Part shown: positions 44,693 through 54,138 of the stretch, piece by piece
Position numbering within the stretch: position 1 is the first letter of the stretch
Layout: the number at the start of each line of letters is the position of its first letter
The notes under the pieces: model-generated
Seen by the model: only the letters and a program-made list of their open reading frames with translations
What the model was told of the DNA's origin: nothing
Databases searched by the model: none
Made by a program: the position numbers and the translations under genes
DNA from: Saprospiraceae bacterium
GTDB taxonomy: Bacteria; Bacteroidota; Bacteroidia; Chitinophagales; Saprospiraceae
Length of the DNA: 64,000 nt
Direction of reading: 5' to 3'
Assembly (NCBI GenBank): GCA_013360405.1
Contig: JABWBR010000028.1
Span: 38,615-102,614 of the forward strand

Positions 44693-47600
44693 CTATTTGT
44701 TGCCGTCTTTGTCTTTTTTCTTTTTAAACGGATTGAATTTATCCAGGTTCTCTTTGATTTTATCGGTACCTTCTTTGCCTGCCCCTTCCAGCACTTTGTC
44801 TACTTTTTTCTGCGCGGTGGAGTCGAGCACGCCGCCGATTTTGTCTTTGGCGGCCTCTTTTGCCTTTTTGGTGAGGTCTTCGGCAGCTTTGTCCACTTCT
44901 TTTTTGACGACTGTTTTGGCCGAATCTACAGCCTTCGTGGCCGTCTCTTTGGCTTTTGTTTTGCCTTCATCCAGCTTTTGCTGCAGTTGTTGCTTGGCTT
45001 CATCTTTGGCGGCTTCTACTACAGATTTTTCTTCGCCTTCTCCGCCCAATAGCTTGAGTTTTACCTTTGGATTGGTGATGTTGCCTGTAAGGTTGACCAT
45101 CACGTTAACAAATTCGCTTTGTTTGAGGTTGATGCCCAATTTGGATGCTTCGCCTTGCAGGGCGTTCAATGCGCTACCGGCAGCAGCGCCTACTGCGTTG
45201 CTTTCCAGTAATTTGCGGGGGATACGCGTTTTGATGTGGTAGTCCATATCCTGTGAGATGGCGTGTTTGCCGCCAATCGTCATGGCGATGTCTTTTACTT
45301 TGTAGTCGAAATCTTTGAGCTCCAACGCGCCATTTTTCACCTCAAACCAGTTTTTGGTGTTTTCCAGCTTCAGGTTGTCTTTGAGATAATCGACGTTGAG
45401 GGCGTTGCCCACCGACTGAAGTGGTTTGAATCCTTTTACAACGCCGTTGATGGTTTGCAGGAATCCTTGTACGTTGAGGGTATTGTACTGGGGCATGAGG
45501 TCTTTGCCCAATTTGCCGTCCATGATGAGGCTGGTGTTGAAAATGCCCTCGATGAATTTGCCGATAGGCGCCAGTTTTTGAAAGCTGTTGAAGGTATTGA
45601 ACGCTTTTTGGAAATCCATTTTATTCAAATCGAATTTCATGCTGAACCCAGGATTGTCCTTGTCTTTGGAGTCGTAGCTGCCGGCAAGCCCTATGCTGCC
45701 ACCGAGTGTTTTGGCAGTGGTTTCATCGAGCACGACGGCCTGGTCTTTGACGACCAGGGTGCCTCTGAGGTCGTTGAGCTCCATGTTGGTATAGATAAGC
45801 TTGCGGATGTCGGCATTGATACGCATGTCGATGTTGGCAGGCACTACGATAGGCTCGAGGCCTTCAGTCGTAGCTGGAGCCTGCGTGGCTGTGGTAGCGG
45901 CCGGAGCTGCTGCGCCCTCCTCGCTGGTCATGAATTGGTTGAGATTGAGCAGTTTGGAGCTCAGGTTGATGTCGCCACCCAATACGGCGTCGCCGTATAG
46001 GTAATCAAAGGCGTTGGTCACTAAACCGTCGGCTTTGATGTCGCTATCGCCGATAACGGCGCCCAGGCTCTGTATTTCCATGCGGTTGGGCTTCACGTTG
46101 CCCTTCACAGCGGCATTTTTGATGTGGTAGTCTTCATATATTATTTCGCCGGCTTCGCCGTCCAGTGTGAAATCGAAGCGGTCGAAGGGGCGTTCAGCGG
46201 CGGCTTCACCTTCGGCAGACTCCGTTTCAGGAGTAACAGAGGTAGCAGGCGCCGGCGTGGCTGCCGGTTCGGTGCTGGTGAGCCATTCATTGGCGTCAAA
46301 ATACCGAGATCGCACGCGCATATTGCCCGTCATGGTTTTTTTGGGTGAAAAGTATGCCAGGATGTTGTCGATCGTGCCGCTGGCCTGCAAGTCGCTTTTT
46401 CCCAGTTGCGCGTCAAATTGCTCGATACCCACGTGTTTGGGGGTAAAATTCATGGCGGCATTGCGAATGAGTACGGCAGGCATGCCGCTCGATTTGTACT
46501 TGAGTTGATTGATGGTCATATCGCCGGCCATATTTACGCGCTCGTAGTCCTGTTGCTCAATATAAGACAGTCGGGTCTGTGCGGTGACGTCGGCGCTGAT
46601 GATGCCGCTTAGTTGTTCATAACCTTCCATCGGAAAGGCCTGCATCAATTCTGCCAGGTTGAGCACTCCTTCTACGTCGGCGTCTACATCGGGATCGGAG
46701 ATCGGCGTTTCGAGCGTAAAACGGGCTTTGATGGGGTTTTTGCCTATGCGCAGGTTGAACCGCGGCGCATTGATGGTCATGTCGTCAAAGCTGCTGCTCG
46801 GACTTTTTATGTCTACCAAGGCCTGTATGTTGGTAATTCCCAAGGGCAAATCGGGGTACTTCACTTTGGCATTGTCTACGCCAATATGAATGTCAAATGC
46901 GGGGTATTGTTCTTTTTCCCCGTTGTAAGTGCCTTTAGCCTGGCCCGAGAATTCAAATTTGCCGTCGGCTTTTACATTTTCATACCCCTGAATATAAGCA
47001 TTGGGGATGAGCGACCAGAGCTGTTTGAAGTCGTTTTGCGGGGTACTGAAGGTAAGGTCCATGTTGATGTCTTCCTCGAGCATTTGTACAAAACCGTCGG
47101 CGCTTAGTTCAAATTCGTTGATAACGAGCTTGTTGTCTTTCAAGGTGTATTTGCTGTTGATCTGATCGATCAAAAAATTGGCGTCGAGTGTCGTTTTTGC
47201 TTTTTTCAAATAGGGGATCGCGCCTTGTTGAACGGTGAAGGCGGCCATATCGGTGTGGGTTTCCAGGTCCATGACGTCAAGACTGAAATTGCCCGAACCC
47301 TCGTGGTTAAGTTGCTCGATGTTGACGTAGGTTCCGCCGCTGCGGTCGTCGTATACGATATCGGCGCCCGCGATGCTGTATTTTTTGAGTTTAACCTCTA
47401 CGTTGGTAGGTGGGGCCTCGGCTTCGGGTTCGGGGGCTTCGGAGGGCTTGGCTATGTCGTAGTTGGCCCTGCCGTCTTCCAGTACCAGGATATTAATCTT
47501 GGGTTTCTCCAAATGCACCGATTGAATGCGCACGGGGTTGCCGCCATTGAGGATAGACAACAAATCGACGGTGAAATCGACGGATTCTCCCGATGCGAGC

Positions 47601-47851
47601 GGAATGCCCTCGAAGTCGTCGATTCCGGTAACGCTGAAATCGCGAAGGCTAAAGCTGAAATTGGGGAAACTGCGGAAAAGCGTAAGGCTGACCGAACCGA
47701 AATCAACTTTGGCATTGATCGTTTTGTTGATCTCTTCAATGGCCACTTTATGCAATTTGTCTTTAAAAATAAAAGGCAATGCAGCAGCAGCACCTATTAC
47801 TACTACGAGTAATATTAATAAGCCGATCGCTATTTTTTTAGCCACTTTCAT
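44693..47851 (-). CDS. AsmA-family envelope protein with charged helical tail
   Basis: AsmA-like proteins are inner-membrane-anchored, periplasm-spanning lipid-transport bridges related to VPS13-type proteins. The 1052-residue product has one N-terminal membrane helix ('IGLLILLVVVIGAAAALPFIF'-like, about 8-27), an AsmA N-terminal domain ('AKVDFGSVSLTLFRSFPNFS', 'SVDLLSILNGG'-like), a long beta-rich body, and an AsmA_2-like C-terminal region ('SLIMDGKLGKDLMPQYNTLN'). Two linkers are rich in A, P, T and E (about 530-560 and 670-690). The last 110 residues are lysine/alanine-rich amphipathic helix, LEA-like, ending 'FKKKKDKDGNK'. It is followed by a strong terminator. Confidence 0.88.
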   Translation of the reverse strand: MKVAKKIAIGLLILLVVVIGAAAALPFIFKDKLHKVAIEEINKTINAKVDFGSVSLTLFRSFPNFSFSLRDFSVTGIDDFEGIPLASGESVDFTVDLLSILNGGNPVRIQSVHLEKPKINILVLEDGRANYDIAKPSEAPEPEAEAPPTNVEVKLKKYSIAGADIVYDDRSGGTYVNIEQLNHEGSGNFSLDVMDLETHTDMAAFTVQQGAIPYLKKAKTTLDANFLIDQINSKYTLKDNKLVINEFELSADGFVQMLEEDINMDLTFSTPQNDFKQLWSLIPNAYIQGYENVKADGKFEFSGQAKGTYNGEKEQYPAFDIHIGVDNAKVKYPDLPLGITNIQALVDIKSPSSSFDDMTINAPRFNLRIGKNPIKARFTLETPISDPDVDADVEGVLNLAELMQAFPMEGYEQLSGIISADVTAQTRLSYIEQQDYERVNMAGDMTINQLKYKSSGMPAVLIRNAAMNFTPKHVGIEQFDAQLGKSDLQASGTIDNILAYFSPKKTMTGNMRVRSRYFDANEWLTSTEPAATPAPATSVTPETESAEGEAAAERPFDRFDFTLDGEAGEIIYEDYHIKNAAVKGNVKPNRMEIQSLGAVIGDSDIKADGLVTNAFDYLYGDAVLGGDINLSSKLLNLNQFMTSEEGAAAPAATTATQAPATTEGLEPIVVPANIDMRINADIRKLIYTNMELNDLRGTLVVKDQAVVLDETTAKTLGGSIGLAGSYDSKDKDNPGFSMKFDLNKMDFQKAFNTFNSFQKLAPIGKFIEGIFNTSLIMDGKLGKDLMPQYNTLNVQGFLQTINGVVKGFKPLQSVGNALNVDYLKDNLKLENTKNWFEVKNGALELKDFDYKVKDIAMTIGGKHAISQDMDYHIKTRIPRKLLESNAVGAAAGSALNALQGEASKLGINLKQSEFVNVMVNLTGNITNPKVKLKLLGGEGEEKSVVEAAKDEAKQQLQQKLDEGKTKAKETATKAVDSAKTVVKKEVDKAAEDLTKKAKEAAKDKIGGVLDSTAQKKVDKVLEGAGKEGTDKIKENLDKFNPFKKKKDKDGNK

Positions 47852-47877
47852 GTTTGTATGTATTTAAGGCCGATTAG

Positions 47878-47909
47878 TTGAACGAAGAAACAAACTACTT
47901 TTATCTTTG
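47878..47909 (+). promoter_or_regulatory. Promoter of rnd
   Basis: TTG (47878-47880), 21 bp, then TATCTTTG (47902-47909), an exact TAnnTTTG. The leader before ATG 47986 is about 70 nt. Confidence 0.6.
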
Positions 47910-47985
47910 ATGCTATCAATGGCAGAATTACACAAAGTAAAGTCGATTTTCTGCTAATTATAACGTTAAAAGAGTACATAATTTC

Positions 47986-49176
47986 ATGTCAACGCGTTCG
48001 TATTTACTCATTTCCCATCAAAAAGAACTCCAGCAATTCTATGAGACCAACAAATCAGTCCCGTGGTTGTGTTTCGATACCGAATTTGTGGGAGAAAAAA
48101 GGTTCCTTACCCGTATTTGCCTGATCCAGGCGGTAACCCCCCACGGCAATTACCTCATTGATCCCTTTGAACTTAAGGATTTAGGTCCTTTTCTCGATCT
48201 GCTGACGGATCCCAATATATGCAAGATTACGCACGCCGGCGATAACGATTACAGGTTGTTTTATACACATTTTGATGTCGTTCCGCGCAATGTATTTGAT
48301 ACGCAGGTTGCGGCGGCTTTTGCGGGGTATAAATATCCTGTTTCTTTTAAAAAGCTGGTGGAGAATGAGTTGCGATTGTCGTTGTCGAAAGGTTATGCGG
48401 TGGCTGATTGGGAGGCCAGGCCGTTTAACTCACAACAGTTGAGTTATGCGCTGGATGACGTGTTGCCATTGTATGAACTTTGGCAGGCGCTTACCGAAAA
48501 GCTCAAACACAAGGACAGGCTGCACTGGGCCGCAGAAGAATGCGCCCGCTGGGAAGATCCTGCGTTTTATGCCCGCGACCCCCACCAGGAAGCATTGAGC
48601 AGCGGATTAATGAAGGCGCTCAACACCCGTGAGCAGGTTTTTCTGCTTCGCTTGTTTGCCTGGAGGCGACAGATCGCCTCGCAAAAAGATTATTCTAAAG
48701 AAATGGTGCTGCCGAGCAAACTCATAGGAACGATAGTGAAAAGTGTGTCTTCGGGTCGCGACGCATTGCGCCAAAACCGGCGCATCCCCGAAAAGATTGT
48801 CAACCAGTATGGCGCCGAATTTGACAGATTGTACCGCGCCCCGGCTACCGACGACGAACGCGCAGTACTTGACCAGGTACAGCCCGAAGAGATGGAAAAC
48901 CCCCGCGAGGAGATTTTGATTGAGATGCTTAACTTATTGGTCAAACAAAAGAGCTTCGAAAATGGCATCTCCCCGGCGCTGGTCATCGCTCGTAGTACAC
49001 TGGCCCGGCTCAAGTCAGACCCGGAAGCTATCGAAGAGTTCCTGGGAAATGGCTGGCGCAGACAGCTTTTAGGTGAACGCTTTGTAGAATGGCTGTTGAA
49101 TTTTGACCAGTTACAACTGGATATTAACGACGGCTCGATTGAGCTACGCATCATGAATGACGCCGATTATCACTGA
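47986..49176 (+). CDS. rnd: Ribonuclease D
   Basis: This is a 3'-5' exoribonuclease of tRNA and stable-RNA maturation. The 396-residue protein has the DEDD motifs 'WLCFDTEFVGE' (Exo I), 'ITHAGDNDYRLF' (Exo II) and 'SYALDDVLPLYELW' (Exo III), then an HRDC-type helical domain (about 205-290, 'REQVFLLRLFAWRRQIASQK', 'LPSKLIGTIVKSV'). Length is normal. An ABC ATPase gene starts 6 bp after its stop, so they are probably cotranscribed. Confidence 0.95.
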   Translation: MSTRSYLLISHQKELQQFYETNKSVPWLCFDTEFVGEKRFLTRICLIQAVTPHGNYLIDPFELKDLGPFLDLLTDPNICKITHAGDNDYRLFYTHFDVVPRNVFDTQVAAAFAGYKYPVSFKKLVENELRLSLSKGYAVADWEARPFNSQQLSYALDDVLPLYELWQALTEKLKHKDRLHWAAEECARWEDPAFYARDPHQEALSSGLMKALNTREQVFLLRLFAWRRQIASQKDYSKEMVLPSKLIGTIVKSVSSGRDALRQNRRIPEKIVNQYGAEFDRLYRAPATDDERAVLDQVQPEEMENPREEILIEMLNLLVKQKSFENGISPALVIARSTLARLKSDPEAIEEFLGNGWRRQLLGERFVEWLLNFDQLQLDINDGSIELRIMNDADYH

Positions 49177-49182
49177 TAATAG

Positions 49183-50913
49183 ATGGAACAGGCTACTTCC
49201 ATATTAGAAGTCACCGATCTGCGGGTCCAATTTAACACGGCCGCAGGGCCGCTCACCGCTGTGAATGGGGTGAGCTTTTCACTACAAAAAGGAGAAACGC
49301 TGGGTATTGTGGGCGAATCGGGCTCCGGAAAGTCTGTTACCGCGCTCTCTGTGATGGGCTTATTGCCTATTCAGATTGGCGCCATACCAGGCGGTAAAAT
49401 AGTGTATTATCGTGAAAATGAAGAATCTATAGCTTTAAATGCACTGCGCGGATCGCAATGGCGAACCATCAGAGGCCGCCGGATCGCCATGATTTTCCAG
49501 GAACCTATGACCTCCCTTAACCCCGTGATGCGTTGCGGCGATCAAATTGTGGAAGCTATCCGATTGCATCACGGTGTGCAGGAAGCAGAGGCAAAATTAA
49601 CGGCTTTGTCATGGCTGGAAAAGGTGCAAATCAACGATCCGTCACGCGTTTATGACGCTTACCCGCACCAGTTATCAGGCGGACAAAAACAGCGCATCAT
49701 GATTGCCATGGCCTTGTGCGGCCAACCCGATATTCTGATAGCCGATGAACCCACTACCGCATTGGATGTAACGGTACAGCAGACTATTCTGGCATTGTTG
49801 AACCAACTGAAAAAGGATCTGGGGCTTTCCGTCCTGTTTATCACCCACGACCTGGGCGTGATGGCTGCTATTGCCGACCGCGTGCTGGTTATGCGGCAGG
49901 GTAATATTGTAGAGGAAGGAAATATGGAGCAGTTGTTTAAAACGCCGCAACATCCCTATACCAAAGGCCTGCTGGCCTGCCGCCCGCCGCTGGATGTCAG
50001 ATTGAAACGATTGCCTGTAATCGCCGATTTTGAAAGAAACGCTAATGCAGCCGATCTGGCGTCAATTGTGGCTACTAACGCTTTTACTTCCGAAGAAATA
50101 ACCCAACGCCAAACCGCATTGCACGAATCGCCACCATTACTCAAAGTGGAGGGACTGCACACCTGGTTTAGCGGTAAAAGCGGATTCTGGAGCCGCGCGC
50201 CCTCCTGGGTAAAAGCCGTGGACGACGCCAATTTTGAAGTGTATAAGGGCGAAACCCTCGGGTTAGTCGGCGAGTCGGGCTCGGGAAAAACAACCCTGGG
50301 GCGCAGTATTCTCCGACTGGTAGAACCCCGGCAAGGCCGGGTGATATTCGACAACAGGGATGTGAGTCATGCCTCCCGACCAGAACTTACTGCGCTCCGC
50401 AGCCAAATGCAGATCATATTCCAGGATCCTTACGCCTCTTTTAACCCCCGGCTTATGATCGGCGAAGCGATTGTAGAGCCGATGATCGTGCACGGTATTG
50501 GGAGTAGCGAGAGCGAAAGGAGGGATGTGGCTATTGCATTGCTGGAAAAAGTGGGCCTCGAGGGTTCTTTTTTTTCGCGATACCCCCACGAGTTTTCCGG
50601 CGGACAAAGGCAGCGTATCGGCATTGCCCGGGCCTTGGCCGTCAATCCCCGTTTTATTGTCTGTGATGAATGTGTGTCTGCGCTCGATGTGTCGGTGCAG
50701 GCGCAGGTGCTCAACCTGCTCAAATCACTCCAGGAAGAACGCGGGCTCACCTATATATTTATCTCCCACGATTTATCGGTAGTGCGCTTTATGAGCGACC
50801 GCATTGCGGTGATGAAGGAAGGAAAGATTGTGGAATTGGCCGATGCCGAGGATATTTATCGCCGCCCGCAGCATCCATATACCCGTCAATTGTTGGCCGC
50901 GGTGCCACGGTAG
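49183..50913 (+). CDS. Fused dipeptide/oligopeptide-type ABC transporter ATPase
   Basis: The 576 residues contain two complete ABC domains, as in YejF/GsiA or a DppD-DppF fusion. Domain 1 has Walker A '[13 protein letters not shown]', signature '[15 protein letters not shown]' and Walker B '[12 protein letters not shown]'. Domain 2 has '[13 protein letters not shown]', '[15 protein letters not shown]' and '[12 protein letters not shown]', where the catalytic-base glutamate is followed by C instead of P. Each domain ends with an oligopeptide-type extension ('[13 protein letters not shown]', '[14 protein letters not shown]'). No permease or binding-protein gene is nearby. The last six codons and stop are inside a perfect 29-bp palindrome. 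Confidence 0.94.
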   Translation: MEQATSILEVTDLRVQFNTAAGPLTAVNGVSFSLQKGETLGIVGESGSGKSVTALSVMGLLPIQIGAIPGGKIVYYRENEESIALNALRGSQWRTIRGRRIAMIFQEPMTSLNPVMRCGDQIVEAIRLHHGVQEAEAKLTALSWLEKVQINDPSRVYDAYPHQLSGGQKQRIMIAMALCGQPDILIADEPTTALDVTVQQTILALLNQLKKDLGLSVLFITHDLGVMAAIADRVLVMRQGNIVEEGNMEQLFKTPQHPYTKGLLACRPPLDVRLKRLPVIADFERNANAADLASIVATNAFTSEEITQRQTALHESPPLLKVEGLHTWFSGKSGFWSRAPSWVKAVDDANFEVYKGETLGLVGESGSGKTTLGRSILRLVEPRQGRVIFDNRDVSHASRPELTALRSQMQIIFQDPYASFNPRLMIGEAIVEPMIVHGIGSSESERRDVAIALLEKVGLEGSFFSRYPHEFSGGQRQRIGIARALAVNPRFIVCDECVSALDVSVQAQVLNLLKSLQEERGLTYIFISHDLSVVRFMSDRIAVMKEGKIVELADAEDIYRRPQHPYTRQLLAAVPR

Positions 50914-50955
50914 GGGTCGGGCTTGCCCCGACCCCTACCGTGGCACCGCGGCCAA
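50893..50955. terminator. Perfect 29-bp palindrome covering the ABC gene 3' end
   Basis: The left arm 50893-50921 (starts TTGGCCGCGGTGCC, ends GGGGTCGGG) pairs without mismatch with 50927-50955 around the loop CTTGC. The arm contains the last six codons and the TAG stop (50911-50913), so the sequence after the stop is an inverted copy of the coding end. No T-tract. Confidence 0.85.
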
Positions 50956-50964
50956 ACGCGGTAT

Positions 50965-50997
50965 ATCGGGTTGGGGTGAACCCAACCCCAACCCGAT
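50965..50997. terminator. Second palindrome before the T9SS gene end
   Basis: ATCGGGTTGGGGT (50965-50977) pairs perfectly with ACCCCAACCCGAT (50985-50997), 7-nt loop. It ends 5 bp from the stop of the convergent gene at 51003. The two stacked hairpins fill the gap. Confidence 0.75.
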
Positions 50998-51002
50998 AAC
51001 AT

Positions 51003-52691
51003 CTATCGTGCAATCACAAAACGCTCGGCGCGGTAGCCTTCCGGCGTCAGGATTGACAATACATACGTGCCGTTGGGCAGATCGTGTACGTCGAAGCGAT
51101 ACGTTTCGTTGAGTACATTTTCCAGGCGTTGCTGGCCGATCATTTTGCCGTTAATATCGAGGATACCTACTTGTACTTCCTTAGCCGTTTGGTCGAGTTC
51201 GAAGCCAAGGTTCAGGTAGTCGCTGGCAGGGTTTGGCATTACCTTCACTTTGAAGGCGTCAAGCGGCTGGATATCTTCCGTGCCGGTTACGAAGCCGTCG
51301 AGGTGCAGGCGAGCTGCAACGGTGCGGTCTGACCATCCCGAATACAGGATGTCGAGGAACAGCGGCTGGGTAGGAAAGTTGGCATATTCCACATTGCTGG
51401 AAGACAAATATCTCGGTGCAACGCTCAAAGCGGGGCCTGAGCCGTCGTACAGCAATACGATATAATACGCTCCACCCGGTTCGAGTTCTACCACGTCGCC
51501 AGAAAGAGACTCAAGTTCTATCAGGAGCAGTTCGTTGGCAGGCGTAGCCTCAGTAATAGAATAAGAAGCAAGCGCGATAGGCGTCAGGTTGTCAAAACTT
51601 GCACCGCTGGCGGCGAAGTCTATCACGTTGTCGTCGTTAGCGTCGGCGTCGAAGAGCACTACGTTGACTACGTCGAGTTGGGGATCTCCAGAGATCAGGC
51701 TTTCCGGATTGGCCAGGCCGAATGAAGCATGCGTTACTACGCCGCCATCAGGACCTGCAATGACCAATGAGCCGATGTTGTAAGTGAGGTTGTAAGGATC
51801 GACAAAGCTTGCATCAGAGGGACCTGCGCTGCCATCCAACGTGCCGTTGTCGAGCGCCCAGGTAAAGTCGGTCATCACAAACTTGGTCTCGATTGTCTCG
51901 TCGTTTTGGTCGTTGGAAAAAACGGCGGTGTATTCGCCGAGTTCGGTCGGTGTGTAGGTGCCTACCATCGCAATGGCAGAGTCCGACAAGCCGGCGATAT
52001 CCTTAGAACCTGTAAGCACCGTTTCACCGCCGTTGGGATCCGTGATGGTCACCGAGGCAGTCACCGTAAGCGGATCGGGAGAGGCATTCACGTAGTTTAC
52101 GCTCATTACGTCAATTGGAACAGCCTGAGAAAGCGGTGTGTGATAAGAATACGAAGCAACTCCGCCGTAGAATGTTTTAATGGTGAAAGACATGTCCACC
52201 GGGGTACCTGAATCAACCACAGGCACGATAGTTTCACAGCTGGCACGCGACAAAAAGACTGCCGGTGTGGTAATCGTGCTGTCAAAAGTGGGGTCAGCCG
52301 ACATGTTGTAAACGGTCGTAGCCCCATCCGTTGCCGTAGTGTAGTGGTTGCAAATGACTACGCCGGCTGCGCCTGCTTGCTGGGCGTTCCATACCTTCAC
52401 GGTGAAGTTACAAGCCCCACGACGGACTAAAGCAATTTTGCCGGTAAGATCAGGTAAGACCTCACCGCAAGAGAGACTGTCGGTTTCTGTGAAGGCCCAT
52501 GCCAGCTGGCCAGTCACCGTCTCGCTGAGCGTGGGGCCCCAGCCCGATTGGGTGCCGTAGTCATAAACGCCGGCAATACTTGCAGGCGAAAGCACTTCCA
52601 CATCTACTGGGAAAGGTGAATCGATGTTGATTTGCGCTATGGCAAATTGCATAGATGCGATTGCAAATAAAAGAGTAAACAGTTTTTTCAT
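51003..52691 (-). CDS. Secreted PA-domain protein with T9SS type A sorting domain
   Basis: The 562-residue product has a signal peptide (about 1-19) and a protease-associated (PA) domain (about 70-165: 'GKIALVRRGACNFTVKVWNA', 'QQAGAAGVVICNH'). Beta-sandwich regions (about 180-470) follow. The C-terminal sorting domain (last roughly 85 residues) has 'VKVMPNPASDYLNL', 'GILDINGKMIGQQ', 'LPNGTYVLSI' and the terminal 'ERFVIAR'. No protease catalytic domain is visible; PA domains commonly mediate protein or substrate contacts. The sorting domain indicates export and surface attachment or release by the type IX system. Confidence 0.9.
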   Translation of the reverse strand: MKKLFTLLFAIASMQFAIAQINIDSPFPVDVEVLSPASIAGVYDYGTQSGWGPTLSETVTGQLAWAFTETDSLSCGEVLPDLTGKIALVRRGACNFTVKVWNAQQAGAAGVVICNHYTTATDGATTVYNMSADPTFDSTITTPAVFLSRASCETIVPVVDSGTPVDMSFTIKTFYGGVASYSYHTPLSQAVPIDVMSVNYVNASPDPLTVTASVTITDPNGGETVLTGSKDIAGLSDSAIAMVGTYTPTELGEYTAVFSNDQNDETIETKFVMTDFTWALDNGTLDGSAGPSDASFVDPYNLTYNIGSLVIAGPDGGVVTHASFGLANPESLISGDPQLDVVNVVLFDADANDDNVIDFAASGASFDNLTPIALASYSITEATPANELLLIELESLSGDVVELEPGGAYYIVLLYDGSGPALSVAPRYLSSSNVEYANFPTQPLFLDILYSGWSDRTVAARLHLDGFVTGTEDIQPLDAFKVKVMPNPASDYLNLGFELDQTAKEVQVGILDINGKMIGQQRLENVLNETYRFDVHDLPNGTYVLSILTPEGYRAERFVIAR

Positions 52692-52851
52692 ATTAGTCCG
52701 GTTTTATTACGAATTGAAAAAATAATCAATTGATGGATCTGGTTTTGATAAAAAGGGGCGTGCATATCTGGGTATGAGAAGCTGATTTTTCAGCACCCTG
52801 GTTTTTGTGTATAGGTTGCATGTGGGCAAATTTCAAAAAAAATGTACGGAT

Positions 52852-52881
52852 TTTGCAACCTTTCGGAAAAAAAAACCGTCT
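52852..52881 (+). promoter_or_regulatory. Diverged copy of the ECF promoter motif
   Basis: TTTGCAACC (52852-52860), then 15 bp after GCAACC, CCGTCTA (52876-52882). GCAACC and CGTC have exactly the spacing seen in both promoters at 22.5 kb; the flanking GA and GTA bases are not kept. It points at the small gene at 52991 with a leader of about 100 nt. Confidence 0.45.
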
Positions 52882-52891
52882 ATCTTTTAAA

Positions 52892-52907
52892 TGTGATCGA
52901 CATCACA
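52892..52907. promoter_or_regulatory. CRP/FNR-type palindrome
   Basis: TGTGA-TCGACA-TCACA is a perfect match to the CRP half-site arrangement TGTGA-N6-TCACA. It lies just downstream of the putative ECF -10 and 83 bp before ATG 52991, within the roughly 300-bp gap between the divergent T9SS cargo and small-protein genes. A second GTGTCACATG half-site follows (52908-52917). Confidence 0.5.
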
Positions 52908-52990
52908 GTGTCACATGTCGAAAAAAACAGGTTAGTTGGAATAATTTGTTTAATTTTAAACCCAGTTTTTGTTATCAAAGACGAACCTCC

Positions 52991-53239
52991 ATGAAAAAGC
53001 TGAACTTTCGCACCGTACTTTTTATATTCCTGGCTATGATGAGTGCCGCTTCCTATCTCTACCTGAATGCGGGTGCTACTTATGGTGCGGGCAATGTACA
53101 GCAGGAAGAAAATGTATTGGGCCGTCTGTCAGAAGAAGAAACTTTTGAAGAAGACCAACCCGGCCGTACTCCGCTACCCGATGTACATTTGCTCAAAAAA
53201 GTAGTAGAAGGAGGCAGAAGATTCATTCCTGCGCACTAA
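52991..53239 (+). CDS. Small signal-bearing protein, unknown function
   Basis: The 82-residue product has an N-terminal hydrophobic segment (about 9-27, 'VLFIFLAMMSAASYLYL') that could be a signal peptide or anchor, followed by an acidic stretch ('NVQQEENVLGRLSEEETFEE') and a short basic C-terminus ('VVEGGRRFIPAH'). ATG 52991 is chosen over upstream TTG/ATG codons because those would precede the promoter-like sites. Upstream lie an ECF-like promoter and a CRP-type palindrome, the richest regulatory region in the window. Its TAA interlocks with the MBL gene stop (CTAA, 53236-53239). I do not recognise the family. Confidence 0.65.
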   Translation: MKKLNFRTVLFIFLAMMSAASYLYLNAGATYGAGNVQQEENVLGRLSEEETFEEDQPGRTPLPDVHLLKKVVEGGRRFIPAH

Positions 53240-54138
53240 ACCGCCGTTTTCTTTTTCCAGTATCTCATCAATCCGGCTACGCTCATCCAGGCCGGATTGG
53301 CGCTTTCATAACGCGCCATATCAAATTCGCCCGTACCCGCTTCGATTAATTCTAATGCAGCGAATTCCTGAAACAAGGGGGTGATGTCTTCTATGCTCGT
53401 ACCCTGGCTGAATGGTTCCCACATCCATTGAGCCCATTTGTCGAGTCTGAATTCAAGTTCGTCGAGATGCGTTTGTATATCGCTTACAGACCCAAAATGG
53501 GTGAGCCATAGGCGTTCTACCGACAATCGGCGTATCAGCGCGATAGATTCCTTCCAGTGTGGAATATGAATGTCAGGAGGCGGGCACGGCGCCGCGACCA
53601 TACCGCCATGGATGCGCACACCGGCTACATCGCCGGTAAACAAGTCGCCTCCGTTTTGCCAGGCTATGTGGTGTACGGCATGACCGGGCGTATGCCATGC
53701 AGTAAAATCCAGATTGCCAATCTGTATTTTTTCCTGATGCGCCACGGTTCTTAGGCGCTCTTCGGCAATGGGCTGCAAATCGCCCCAGAGTGTTTCCATC
53801 TGGTCTTTGTATATCAATTTGGCGGAATGGTACAGCTTTTCGGGCTGTTGCATATGCGGCGCTCCCAAAGGATGTACGTAGATGGTGGCGCCTTGCCTGG
53901 CGAAAACCCAGGCCGCACCGGCATGGTCGAGATGAATATGGGTGACCAGCACGTGGCGGATGTCTTCGGGAGTATAACCAGTAGCCCTAATCCCGGCTTC
54001 CAACTGAACAAGGGTAGAGTGGGGGCCCGTTTCTACAAGTACCGGCCCGTCGCTGCTTTCCAATAAAAAAGCAGCGACGGTGTGGTCGTTGCCCTGGAAA
54101 TTTAAATCCAGTAATTTGATATGAGGCGGCAGTTTCAT
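53236..54138 (-). CDS. MBL-fold metallo-hydrolase
   Basis: The 300-residue metallo-beta-lactamase-fold protein has the metal motif 'VLVTHIHLDHAGAAW', a later 'FTAWHTPGHAVHHIAW' and the acidic ligand in 'GDLFTGDVAGVRIHGG'. The C-terminal 100 residues are helical. It is of glyoxalase II/RNase Z-like type; the substrate is unknown. Its start overlaps the acyl-CoA dehydrogenase stop by 4 bp, suggesting translational coupling and perhaps hydrolysis of a thioester made or spared by that pathway (inference). Confidence 0.9.
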   Translation of the reverse strand: MKLPPHIKLLDLNFQGNDHTVAAFLLESSDGPVLVETGPHSTLVQLEAGIRATGYTPEDIRHVLVTHIHLDHAGAAWVFARQGATIYVHPLGAPHMQQPEKLYHSAKLIYKDQMETLWGDLQPIAEERLRTVAHQEKIQIGNLDFTAWHTPGHAVHHIAWQNGGDLFTGDVAGVRIHGGMVAAPCPPPDIHIPHWKESIALIRRLSVERLWLTHFGSVSDIQTHLDELEFRLDKWAQWMWEPFSQGTSIEDITPLFQEFAALELIEAGTGEFDMARYESANPAWMSVAGLMRYWKKKTAV

